A model generated the notes under the pieces. The model had not been told where the DNA came from, did no database searches, and worked only from the letters and a program-made list of their open reading frames with translations. Below, piece by piece: positions 50,460-57,947 of a DNA stretch of 57,972 nt; positions within the stretch are counted from its first letter, which is position 1; every line of letters begins with the position of its first letter. Source of the DNA: Streptomyces luteolus (GTDB lineage: Bacteria > Actinomycetota > Actinomycetes > Streptomycetales > Streptomycetaceae); the NCBI RefSeq assembly GCF_029968015.1, contig NZ_JASCIS010000050.1, forward strand, positions 1 through 57,972, in the 5' to 3' direction. The translations under genes were made by a program, and so were the position numbers.

Positions 50460-51893
50460 TCAAGTGCGATCGCCGGACGAGCTCACCAGGACGAGCTCGT
50501 CCGGCGCCGGCGCGTTCGCGGCCCGCGGCGCGAGCAGCGCGTACACCACGCCCCCGACCACTCCCGACAGCACGAAGCTGCAGTCCACACCTCCGGTGAG
50601 CGGCAGCAGCGGGCCCTCGTACAGCGGTGTCGAGACCGCGGCCAGGCCGATGACCGCGCCCGCCGTCCAGGCCGTCGTGGCGCGGGGTTCCCAGCCGGCG
50701 CGGTACCAGTAGATGCCGCCTCGGGAGCGGTTGTTGAAGACCTGGAGGGCCTCCGGGTCGTAACGGCCGCGCAGGCGCCGGTGGCCGATGAGGGTGATCA
50801 CCGCCCAGGGCGTGCCGATCGCCGTCAACAGCAGGACGAAGGACGTCATCGCCGACTGGGCGTCCCACGCGAAGTGGCCGAGGAAGACGAACGCGGTGGC
50901 CACGACGGCGACGATCACCGTGGCCTGCGTACGGCTGGCGCGCGGGACGATCGCGTCCAGGTCGAGGCCCATCGAGTACAGCATCAGACCCGCGTTGCCG
51001 ACCGAGCCGGCGGTGGCGGCGAGCAGGAGCGGGAGCAGGTACCAGCCGGGGGCCGCGTCGACCAGCGGGCCCGCGTAGTCCAGGCCGGCGCGGGCGGCGA
51101 GCGCGGTGAACGTTCCGAAGAGCTGCGGCAGCAGGAGGCCCACCGTCAGGCCCAGACCCGTCGCGCGCAGGACGGTGCGGGGTGTGTGCCGGGTGGGGGA
51201 GATGTAGCGGGAGTAGTCGCCGAGCAGGGTGATGAACGCGACCGGTCCGCTGAGCCCCGCGGCGACCGCGGCGAACAGCCAGGTCGGCCAGAACGAGCCG
51301 AGCAGGTACGGGGTGTCGGGCGGGGCGGCGGTCGTGAAGTCGCCCGCGTACGCGAGAACGCCGAGGGCGAGCAGCACCGTCATGCCGACGGCGAGCGCCT
51401 TGCTCAGGCGGAGCAGCAGCTGGTAGCCGAAGACCGCGCCGACCACGGTGGCGCCCGCGAGCAGCGCGTACACCAGGGCGTGCACCAGGCCGCCGTCCGG
51501 CATCCCGGTCAGCCGGGCCAGCGTGCCGATCATGACGTCGCCGCCGATCCACAGCGTCAGCGCGGTGTAGCCGAGGGAAAGCAGCAGGCCCACGACCGAG
51601 CCGATGAGGCGGCCGCGGACGCCGAAGGCGGCGCCGCTGGACGTGGAGAGGTTGGTCGCGGTGCGCAGCGAGACCAGGGCGAGCGGGGCCGTGACGAGGA
51701 CGCCGACGGCGGTGCCCGCGACGATCGCCGTGACCGACGGCCACAGGCCGAGCCCGAACGACGGCGGCAGCCAGCCGAAGACGATCACGCCCAGGCAGAG
51801 GTTCGAGCCGAGCAGGATCGAGATGAGGTCACGCGGGCCGCTGGTGCGTTCCGCTTCCGGGATGGTGTCCACTCCGCGCTGTTCAATCGGCAT
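50460..51893 (-). CDS. NCS1-family permease (cytosine/purine/allantoin type)
   Basis: 477 residues, twelve membrane helices. The NCS1 start SGPRDLISILLGSNLCLGVIVFGWLPPSFGLGLW, the segment SLRTATNLSTSSGAAFGVRG and FITLLGDYSRYISP are typical of cytosine/purine, uracil, thiamine, allantoin permeases. The family moves small nitrogen ring or amide compounds with a cation. It reads away from the urease-like operon across a 149-base shared promoter region, so it may import that pathway's substrate. The ATG at 51893 follows AGGGGAC. Confidence 0.85.
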   Translation of the reverse strand: MPIEQRGVDTIPEAERTSGPRDLISILLGSNLCLGVIVFGWLPPSFGLGLWPSVTAIVAGTAVGVLVTAPLALVSLRTATNLSTSSGAAFGVRGRLIGSVVGLLLSLGYTALTLWIGGDVMIGTLARLTGMPDGGLVHALVYALLAGATVVGAVFGYQLLLRLSKALAVGMTVLLALGVLAYAGDFTTAAPPDTPYLLGSFWPTWLFAAVAAGLSGPVAFITLLGDYSRYISPTRHTPRTVLRATGLGLTVGLLLPQLFGTFTALAARAGLDYAGPLVDAAPGWYLLPLLLAATAGSVGNAGLMLYSMGLDLDAIVPRASRTQATVIVAVVATAFVFLGHFAWDAQSAMTSFVLLLTAIGTPWAVITLIGHRRLRGRYDPEALQVFNNRSRGGIYWYRAGWEPRATTAWTAGAVIGLAAVSTPLYEGPLLPLTGGVDCSFVLSGVVGGVVYALLAPRAANAPAPDELVLVSSSGDRT

Positions 51894-52042
51894 CGGCGTC
51901 CCCTGTCCGTGGCATCAGTTTGAGTGGTGCTCTAACTCATCTAGGCTGGCTACCATGAAGTACGTCAAGGTTTCGCGTCAATCCTTTGCTCATTTCGGAT
52001 CCGGGTTTAGAGTGACGTACTAACTGGAAGCAAGGGAGTGCC
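51894..52042. promoter_or_regulatory. Divergent control region of the permease and urease-like operon
   Basis: TTGAGT (51920-51925), 16 bases, TAGGCT (51942-51947) is a clear rightward promoter ending seven bases before an ATG (51955). TGAGT...ACTCA (51921-51925 and 51935-51939) forms a 19-base palindrome over it, a candidate operator for the operon's own TetR. AGTACGTCA (51959-51967) and TGACGTACT (52013-52021) are perfect inverted arms 45 bases apart. TAGAGT (52008-52013) may be a second -10. Confidence 0.5.
51955..52023 (+). CDS. Possible 22-codon leaderless ORF before ureAB
   Basis: ATG to TAA, 22 residues, basic and aromatic (starts MKYVKVSRQSF, ends GFRVTY). The ATG is exactly seven bases after the -10 box TAGGCT, so it would be the first codon of a leaderless transcript. 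The ureAB GTG follows 19 bases after its stop, with AAGGGAG between. The inverted arms AGTACGTCA and TGACGTACT cover its first and last codons. Could be a regulatory upstream ORF or chance. Confidence 0.4.
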   Translation: MKYVKVSRQSFAHFGSGFRVTY

Positions 52043-52738
52043 GTGCGACTCACCCCCACCGAGCGGGACCGGCTGCTGCTGTTCAACGCGGCCGAGCTGG
52101 CCCGTGCCCGCCGCGCCCGCGGGCTGCGACTCAACGTCCCCGAGTCGACCGCCCTCATCGCCGACACCGTCTGCGAGGCCGCCCGTGACGGACTGCGCCT
52201 CGCCGAGGCCGTGGAGCGCGCCCGCTCCGTGCTCGGCCCGGACGATGTGCTGCCCGGCGTCGCCGATGTCGTGACCGAGGTGCATGTGGAGGCCGTCTTC
52301 GACGACGGCTCCCGCCTCGCCGTCGTCGCCGACCCGCTGCGGGGCGGCTCCCTCGGCGACTCCGCCCCCGGCGCCGTGCTGCCCGGACCGGCGCACGAGG
52401 AGCCCGAGCCGGACGTGCGGCTCGCCGTGCGGAACACGGCTTCCGTGCCGGTCAGCGTGACCTCGCACTTCCACTTCTTCGAGGCCAACCCGCGACTCGA
52501 CTTCGACCGCTCCGCGGCGTACGGGATGCGGCTCGCGATCCCCGCCGGGGCGTCGTTCCGCTTCGACCCGGGAGGCGAGGCCGAGGTCGGTCTCGTACCG
52601 ATCGGGGGCGCGCGGATCGCGATCGGCTTCGCCGGTCTCGTCGACGGAGCGCTGGACGCACCCGGCGCGAAGCACGAAGCTCTGCGCCGCGCCGCGGCCT
52701 GCGGATACCTGGGGGCCACGGAGGGAGACCGAGCATGA
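52043..52738 (+). CDS. Fused urease gamma-beta subunit-like protein
   Basis: 231 residues. Residues 1-100 match urease gamma (MRLTPTERDRLLLFNAAELA, GLRLNVPESTALIADTVCEAARDG, VLGPDDVLPGVADVV); residues about 110-225 match urease beta (NTASVPVSVTSHFHFFEANPRLDFDRSAAYGMRLAIPAGASFRFDPG, IGFAGLVDG). The linker is shorter and more acidic than in Helicobacter-type fusions. GTG 52043 after AAGGGAG. Its TGA overlaps the ATG of the UreC-like gene, so the subunits are coupled. Not called ureAB outright because the partner alpha chain is divergent. Confidence 0.88.
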   Translation: MRLTPTERDRLLLFNAAELARARRARGLRLNVPESTALIADTVCEAARDGLRLAEAVERARSVLGPDDVLPGVADVVTEVHVEAVFDDGSRLAVVADPLRGGSLGDSAPGAVLPGPAHEEPEPDVRLAVRNTASVPVSVTSHFHFFEANPRLDFDRSAAYGMRLAIPAGASFRFDPGGEAEVGLVPIGGARIAIGFAGLVDGALDAPGAKHEALRRAAACGYLGATEGDRA

Positions 52739-54468
52739 GCAGGCCCACCAGGCACACCGACCACGGCGTGCCGGCCGCCGAGCACATCGACCCGCGCGAG
52801 TACGCCTCCGTGCACGGTCCGCGCGCCGGTGACCGGGTCGTCCTCGGTGATTCCGGTCTCGTCGTCCGTGTGGAGTCGGACTCGCAGCGGCACGGCGACG
52901 AGTTCCTGGCCGGTTTCGGCAAGACGGCCCGTGACGGGCTGCATCTCAAGGCCGCCGCCGTACGTGAGACCTGCGATGTCGTGATCAGTAATGTGCTGGT
53001 GATCGACGCGGTGCAGGGGATCCGGAAGGTGTCGATCGGGATCAGGGAAGGGCGGATCACGGCGATCGGGCGGGCCGGCAACCCCGACACCCTCGACGGT
53101 GTGGACGTCGTCGTGGGCACCGGCACCACCATCGTCTCCGGCGAAGGCATGATCGCCACCGCCGGTGCCGTGGACACCCACGTCCACCTGCTGTCGCCGC
53201 GCGTCATGGAGGCCTCGCTGGCTTCCGGTGTCACCACGATCATCGGGCAGGAGTTCGGCCCGGTGTGGGGTGTCGGTGTCAACTCGCCCTGGGCGCTGCG
53301 CAACGCGTTCGGCGCGTTCGACGCCTGGCCGGTCAACATCGGCTTCCTGGCGCGGGGTTCGTCCTCCGACGGTGCACCGCTGGTGGAGGCGCTCGCCGAG
53401 GGCGGGGCCTCCGGCTTCAAGGTGCACGAGGACATGGGCGCGCACACGCGGGCGCTTGACACGGCGCTGCGGGTGGCCGAGGAACATGACGTCCAAGTCG
53501 CCCTGCACAGCGACGGGTTGAATGAGTGCCTGTCGGTGGAGGACACGCTCAGTGTTCTTGACGGGCGTACGATCCACGCCTTCCACATCGAGGGCTGCGG
53601 CGGCGGTCATGTGCCGAACGTGCTGAAGATGGCGGGTGTGCCGAACGTGATCGGTTCGTCCACCAACCCGACGTTGCCGTTCGGGCGGGACGCGGTCGCC
53701 GAGCACTACGGGATGATCGTCTCGGTCCACGACCTGAAGACGGATCTGCCCGGCGATGCCGCGATGGCCCGCGACCGCATCCGGGCCGGGACGATGGGTG
53801 CCGAGGACGTCCTGCACGACCTGGGCGCGATCGGGATCACCTCGTCCGACGCGCAGGGCATGGGCCGGGCGGGCGAGACGGTCCGTCGTACGTTCGCGAT
53901 GGCCGGGAAGATGAAGGCCGAGCTGGGCCCGATGGAGGGCGACGGCGTGCACGACGACAACGCGCGCGTGCTGCGTTACCTGGCCAAGCTGACCCTCAAC
54001 CCGGCGATCGCGCACGGCCTTTCGCACGAGGTCGGATCGATCGAGGTCGGCAAGATGGCCGACATCGTGCTCTGGCAGCCGCAGTACTTCGGCGCCAAAC
54101 CGCAGCTCGTCCTCAAGTCCGGCTTCCCCGCGTACGGCGTCACCGGCGACCCCAACGCCGCCACCGACACCTGCGAACCCCTGGTCCTCGGGCCGCAGTT
54201 CGGGGCGTACGGGGCGACGCCCGCGGAGATCTCCGTGGCCTTCGTCGCCCAGGCCGCCATCGACCGCGGACACGACCTGATGCCGACCCGGCGCCGCCGC
54301 GTCGCCGTGCGCGGCACCCGCGGCATCGGCCCGGCCGACCTGTTGCTCAACTCCCGTATCGGCGACGTGAACGTGGACGCGCGCAGCGGCCTCGTCACGC
54401 TCGACGGCGACCCGCTGCGCTCCGAGCCCGTCGAGTCGATGTCGCTCAACCGCCTGTACTTCCTCTGA
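52735..54468 (+). CDS. Divergent urease alpha (UreC)-like amidohydrolase
   Basis: 577 residues, urease alpha plan. All nickel ligands are kept: H149 and H151 (DTHVH), the carbamylated K229 (GFKVHED), H258 (ALHSD), H284 (HAFHIEG), D372 (SSDAQGMG). The flap reads SVHDLKTD: catalytic His332 remains, but the flap cysteine of ureases is Val331 and the next His is Asp333. The loop that in ureases reads GTGPAAGTHATTCTPG is EFGPVWGVGVNSPW. No ureD/E/F/G nearby. Hence a nickel hydrolase for urea or, more likely, a substituted urea. Confidence 0.8.
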   Translation: MSRPTRHTDHGVPAAEHIDPREYASVHGPRAGDRVVLGDSGLVVRVESDSQRHGDEFLAGFGKTARDGLHLKAAAVRETCDVVISNVLVIDAVQGIRKVSIGIREGRITAIGRAGNPDTLDGVDVVVGTGTTIVSGEGMIATAGAVDTHVHLLSPRVMEASLASGVTTIIGQEFGPVWGVGVNSPWALRNAFGAFDAWPVNIGFLARGSSSDGAPLVEALAEGGASGFKVHEDMGAHTRALDTALRVAEEHDVQVALHSDGLNECLSVEDTLSVLDGRTIHAFHIEGCGGGHVPNVLKMAGVPNVIGSSTNPTLPFGRDAVAEHYGMIVSVHDLKTDLPGDAAMARDRIRAGTMGAEDVLHDLGAIGITSSDAQGMGRAGETVRRTFAMAGKMKAELGPMEGDGVHDDNARVLRYLAKLTLNPAIAHGLSHEVGSIEVGKMADIVLWQPQYFGAKPQLVLKSGFPAYGVTGDPNAATDTCEPLVLGPQFGAYGATPAEISVAFVAQAAIDRGHDLMPTRRRRVAVRGTRGIGPADLLLNSRIGDVNVDARSGLVTLDGDPLRSEPVESMSLNRLYFL

Positions 54469-54530
54469 CCGTCCCTCCTCTGACCGACCCCCCGCTGACC
54501 TGACCGACCCCCCTTGCGAGAAGGATCCCC

Positions 54531-55553
54531 ATGACGTTCCGCATGCCGCCCGAGTGGGCCCCGCACGAGCGCACCTGGATGGCCTGGCCCGGCCCCAACA
54601 CCACGTTCTCGTCCTCCGAGGAACTGGCCGAGTCCCGCGCCGCCTGGGCCGCCGTGGCCCGCGCCGTACGCCGCTTCGAGCCGGTCACCGTCGTCCACGG
54701 CCCCGGCCAGTCCGCCTCCGCGCGCGCCCTGCTCGGCCCCGACATCGAGCTGGTCGAGCGGGAGCTGGACGACGCGTGGATGCGCGACATCGGCCCGACC
54801 TTCGTCACCGACGGCACCCGACTGGCCGCCGTGGACTGGGTGTTCAACGGCTGGGGCGCCCAGGAGTGGGCCACCTGGGAGCACGACTCGAAGATCGCCT
54901 CGTACGTCGCCGACCTGGCCGGAGTCCCCCTGCACAGCTCGTCGCTCGTCAACGAGGGCGGCGGCATCCACGTCGACGGCGAGGGCACCGTGCTCCTCAC
55001 CGAGACCGTGCAGCTCGGCCCGGAGCGCAACCCCGGCTGGACCAAGGAGATGGTCGAGGCGGAGATCCACGCCAAGCTCGGCACCACCAAGGCGATCTGG
55101 CTGAAGCGCGGCCTCGCCGCCGACTATCCCCCGCACGGCTACGGCACCCTCGGCCACGTCGACATCGTCGCCGCCTTCGCCGGGCCCGGAGTCGTCGTCG
55201 TGCACACCCAGCCCGACCCGGAGCACCCGGACCACGAGCCCTGCCAGGAGAACGTCGAGTTCCTGCGCACCCAGACCGACGCGAAGGGACGCCGCCTGAC
55301 GGTCGTCGAGGTGCCCGCGCCGACCAGGATCCGCGAGGAGGACGGCGGCTGGGCCGACTACTCGTACATCAACCACTACCTCTGCAACGGCGGCGTCGTG
55401 CTCTGCTCCTTCGACGACCCGCGCGACGAGCTCGCGGCCGGTACGTTCCGCCGGCTCTTCCCGGACCGGACCGTCACCCTCGTCGATGCCCGTACGATCT
55501 TCGCGGGAGGCGGTGGCATCCACTGCATCACCCAGCAGCAGCCCAAGGTGTGA
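54531..55553 (+). CDS. aguA: Agmatine deiminase-family (guanidine-modifying) enzyme
   Basis: 340 residues. The guanidine-modifying superfamily turns guanidino groups into ureido groups with release of ammonia. The active site is complete: W83 and D86 (DAWMRDIGPTF), E142 (NEGGGIHVDG), H209 and D211 (LGHVDIV), nucleophile C332 (GGGGIHCITQQQP). Agmatine would give N-carbamoylputrescine. The usual substrate-side WGG-type segment is GWGAQEWATWEHD here, so another guanidino substrate is possible. Downstream of the UreC-like gene by 62 bases; AAGGA before the ATG. Confidence 0.85.
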   Translation: MTFRMPPEWAPHERTWMAWPGPNTTFSSSEELAESRAAWAAVARAVRRFEPVTVVHGPGQSASARALLGPDIELVERELDDAWMRDIGPTFVTDGTRLAAVDWVFNGWGAQEWATWEHDSKIASYVADLAGVPLHSSSLVNEGGGIHVDGEGTVLLTETVQLGPERNPGWTKEMVEAEIHAKLGTTKAIWLKRGLAADYPPHGYGTLGHVDIVAAFAGPGVVVVHTQPDPEHPDHEPCQENVEFLRTQTDAKGRRLTVVEVPAPTRIREEDGGWADYSYINHYLCNGGVVLCSFDDPRDELAAGTFRRLFPDRTVTLVDARTIFAGGGGIHCITQQQPKV

Positions 55554-55569
55554 TTCGAGGAGAGACCGC

Positions 55570-56178
55570 ATGGCTCCGGGAGCCCGCGCGCGCAGGCACG
55601 CCCCACCGCGCGACCAGGTGCTGTCCGCTGCCATGGCGATGATCGCCGAGGGCGGCCTGGACCGGCTCACCATGGCCGCGCTCGGCCGTGAGGTCGGCAT
55701 GAGCAGCGGCCACCTTCTCTACTACTTCAAGACGAAGGACGAGCTGCTCCTGCAGACCCTGGAGTGGAGCGAGGGCCGCCTCGGCGAGGAGCGCCGCACA
55801 CTCCTCGACTCCCCACAGCCGGCGCGCGCCCGCCTGGACGCGTATGTCGAGCTGTACGTCCCGGTCGCGCCCCGCGACCCGCACTGGACGCTGTGGCTGG
55901 AGGTCTGGAACCGCTCGCAGTACGCGGACGCGGAGGCCGAGTCGCGCGGCCGGCAGGCCGCCATCGAGAAGGCCTGGCACCGCGACCTGGTGGCGCTGCT
56001 CGCCGAGGGCATCTCGCGCGGCGAGCTGCGCGCGGTCGACCCGGAGCGCTTCGCGGCCCGCCTTCGCGCCCTGCTCGACGGCTTCTCGCTGCATGTGGCG
56101 GTCGGCCTGCCGGGCACGGCACGGGACCAAGTCATCGCGCACGTACGGGAGTTCGTGGACAGCGCCCTGGGCGTATGA
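55570..56178 (+). CDS. TetR family regulator of the urease-like operon
   Basis: 202 residues. HTH at about 15-60 (DQVLSAAMAMIAEGGLDRLTMAALGREVGMSSGHLLYYFKTKDELL); the C-terminal domain is the BetI-like TetR_C group (RDPHWTLWLEVWNRSQY, RLRALLDGFSLHVAVGLPG). It starts 16 bases after the deiminase stop with GAGGAGA as ribosome site, so it is the last gene of the operon and likely its own repressor. The palindrome at 51921-51939 is the best operator candidate. Confidence 0.85.
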   Translation: MAPGARARRHAPPRDQVLSAAMAMIAEGGLDRLTMAALGREVGMSSGHLLYYFKTKDELLLQTLEWSEGRLGEERRTLLDSPQPARARLDAYVELYVPVAPRDPHWTLWLEVWNRSQYADAEAESRGRQAAIEKAWHRDLVALLAEGISRGELRAVDPERFAARLRALLDGFSLHVAVGLPGTARDQVIAHVREFVDSALGV

Positions 56179-56180
56179 CC

Positions 56181-56215
56181 GAGCGGCGCACCCCGGGACG
56201 GGGGGTGCGCCGCTC
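56181..56215. terminator. Operon terminator
   Basis: GAGCGGCGCACCCC, seven-base loop, GGGGTGCGCCGCTC: a perfect 14-bp stem two bases after the TetR stop, followed by TTGCCGTTCT. Confidence 0.88.
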
Positions 56216-56230
56216 TTGCCGTTCTGTACG

Positions 56231-56290
56231 CGGTTCAGTGCGCGGTTCAGTGGTCGGTTCAGTACGCGGTTCAGTGCTCGGTTCAGTAGA
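56231..56290. repeat. Five 12-bp tandem repeats over the protease stop codon
   Basis: CGGTTCAGTNNN occurs five times without gaps (56231, 56243, 56255, 56267, 56279). The last unit contains the minus-strand stop codon of the protease (TCA at 56283-56285). Every TCA in the other units lies in the same frame, so each could serve as a stop if the unit number changed. Confidence 0.9.
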
Positions 56291-57353
56291 CGTCGACCCC
56301 GTACGCGGTCAGCGCCTCCTGCACCGGCTGGAAGACCGCCGAACCGACGCCGTTGTCGCAGGTGCCGCCGGAGCCGGAGTGGATGCCGAGGGCCGTGCTG
56401 CCCGCGAAGTGCGCGCCGCCGCTGTCGCCGCCGGCCGAGCAGGCGTTGGTCTTCACCATGCCGTACACGTAGTCGCCGTTGCCGTAGTTCACGGTGACGT
56501 CGGTCTGCGTGACGGAGCCCGAGGTGACCTTGGTGGTCGAGCCGGACTTCTTGATCGCCTGGCCGACCACGGCCGCTGCGGCCGAAGTGATGTCCTGGTA
56601 GCTGCCGTTGTAGAGGTTCACATGGCCCGCGGGTGCCGAGCCGTCGGTGTACTTGACGATGCCGTAGTCGTTGGTCGGGAAGCTCGACCCGGTGCGCTCG
56701 CCGATCACCGGGCCGCCGGAGGAGGCGCTCCAGTTCGCGACCGAGTCGGTGCAGTGCCCGGCCGTGAGGAAGTACCGGGTCGAGCCGCTGGAGACGTTGA
56801 ACGCGGCCGAGCAGCGGGTGCCGCCGCCGTAGATCGCGTCCCCGCCCGCCACCTCCTCGGTGAACTCGCCCGGTACGCGGGTGACTTGGACCGCCCCGTC
56901 CAGGGTGCCCGCGACCCGCTCGATGGTGGTGTACTCGGCCGCCGAGACCGTGGAGTCGGCCTCGACGACGACCTGGTTGCGTCTGGGGTCCACGCCCCAG
57001 CTGGTGCCGGGGATCTTCGCGCCCTTCTCCAGGGCGGCCGTCGCCTCTTTCAGCTGGGTGCCGCTGCGCTCGACCAGCTTCGGCGTGCCGCCGCGGGACC
57101 GGACCAGTTCGGCGTCCGCCTCCTTCGTGACCGTGGTGACCAGATCGCCCGTGCGGGCGTCGAGGTAGCTGCCCGCGCTGCGCCCGCCCAGCTCGCGCGC
57201 GAGGTCGTCGCTGCGCTGGTACGTGTCGGCGCCCGCGCGGACACCGGGCGAGGGGTCTTCGGCGCCGGGCGCGGCGGCCGCGGGGGAGCCGGGCAGTAGG
57301 AGGGTGAGGGGGAGTGCCACCAGGGTCACGGCGGTGGCCAGAGTGCGCTTCAC
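56283..57353 (-). CDS. Secreted streptogrisin-type serine protease (S1E)
   Basis: 356 residues, pre-pro-protease. Signal peptide at 1-30 (TLATAVTLVALPLTLLLPGSPAAAA), pro-domain to about 170, and a mature domain starting near GGDAIYGGGTRCSAAFNV. Triad: His in FLTAGHCT, Asp in TNDYGIV, Ser in CSAGGDSGGAHF; two disulfide pairs are visible. GDSGGAH replaces the usual GDSGGP. Substrate pocket residues suggest a chymotrypsin-like enzyme. GTG 57353 has GGGAGG six bases upstream. Terminates against the TetR operon hairpin. Confidence 0.9.
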   Translation of the reverse strand: MKRTLATAVTLVALPLTLLLPGSPAAAAPGAEDPSPGVRAGADTYQRSDDLARELGGRSAGSYLDARTGDLVTTVTKEADAELVRSRGGTPKLVERSGTQLKEATAALEKGAKIPGTSWGVDPRRNQVVVEADSTVSAAEYTTIERVAGTLDGAVQVTRVPGEFTEEVAGGDAIYGGGTRCSAAFNVSSGSTRYFLTAGHCTDSVANWSASSGGPVIGERTGSSFPTNDYGIVKYTDGSAPAGHVNLYNGSYQDITSAAAAVVGQAIKKSGSTTKVTSGSVTQTDVTVNYGNGDYVYGMVKTNACSAGGDSGGAHFAGSTALGIHSGSGGTCDNGVGSAVFQPVQEALTAYGVDVY

Positions 57354-57660
57354 GTGCTGCCTCCCGACAGGGTGGGGGTGTCGTTGCGACAGGGCGTTGC
57401 TCCGACAGAGTGTCGTGTTCACAACAGAAAGCGCGTGCATCATAGGTCCGGACCAGCACCGGGAGGCCGCAGCGACGCGTGGAGGTTTTGTGCGCCGTTA
57501 CCCCCGATGCGGAGTGCGTCGCCCTGTACCGCTGTGGGCAGCAGTTCCGCTGGGGCGGAACGGGTGGGCACAGCCCCACGTGCCGGGCGCCCATGGCGAC
57601 AACGCTCAGGCGGGCGCCCCGGGGTGACGGACACCACGCCCCGGGCCGCCCGCATAGTGA
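57354..57660. other. Long intergenic region, no gene seen
   Basis: Upstream of the protease, minus strand, no convincing -10 box stands out. Nearer the right end a long imperfect inverted repeat (57611-57652: GGCGGGCGCCCCGGGGTG, loop, CACGCCCCGGGCCGCCCGC) ends just before TAGTGA (57655), which could be the -10 of the following leader. Short reading frames here lack ribosome sites and codon bias. Confidence 0.45.
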
Positions 57661-57718
57661 GACCCCCGCCCCAGAAAGGGGCAACTTATGCAAAGCTCGC
57701 CGGGTGTCCCGCAACGCG

Positions 57719-57754
57719 ATGATTATTCGCAGCGAGCGCGCCGGTCCGCAGTGA
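57719..57754 (+). CDS. Candidate isoleucine leader peptide
   Basis: Eleven codons, MIIRSERAGPQ then TGA, with two adjacent Ile codons directly after the start. It lies 57 bases before an intrinsic terminator. No Shine-Dalgarno sequence precedes it; a better-placed ATG (57688, after AAAGGGG) opens a different frame through to 57951. The Ile-Ile start and the terminator together suggest attenuation by isoleucine supply of the gene beginning at 57948. Confidence 0.4.
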   Translation: MIIRSERAGPQ

Positions 57755-57811
57755 CCGTCACGTACGAAAAGACCGTACGGGCGGACACCGTCGTCCCAGA
57801 CCCGCGCGCAG

Positions 57812-57843
57812 ACCTCTCGCACCCGCGAGAGGTTTTTCTGTTT
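57812..57843 (+). terminator. Attenuator-type terminator before the last gene
   Basis: ACCTCTCGC, ACCC loop, GCGAGAGGT, then TTTTCTGTTTT: a 9-bp perfect stem with a T tract, rare in this genome. It lies 114 bases upstream of the next start, so it regulates rather than ends that transcript, as at ilvB. Confidence 0.8.
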
Positions 57844-57947
57844 TCCCGGCCCACCTCACACCGGGAGCGGAGCGCGAGGGATCATAGGGGAACGGTGGAA
57901 CCGGTCATTCCGGTAGACCGAGATCCGAAAACAGGAGCCAGATCAGC

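Noticed and set aside
52043..54468. Ordinary urease operon
   Set aside because: No ureD, ureE, ureF or ureG is present, the flap cysteine and pocket loop are changed, and a guanidine deiminase is cotranscribed.
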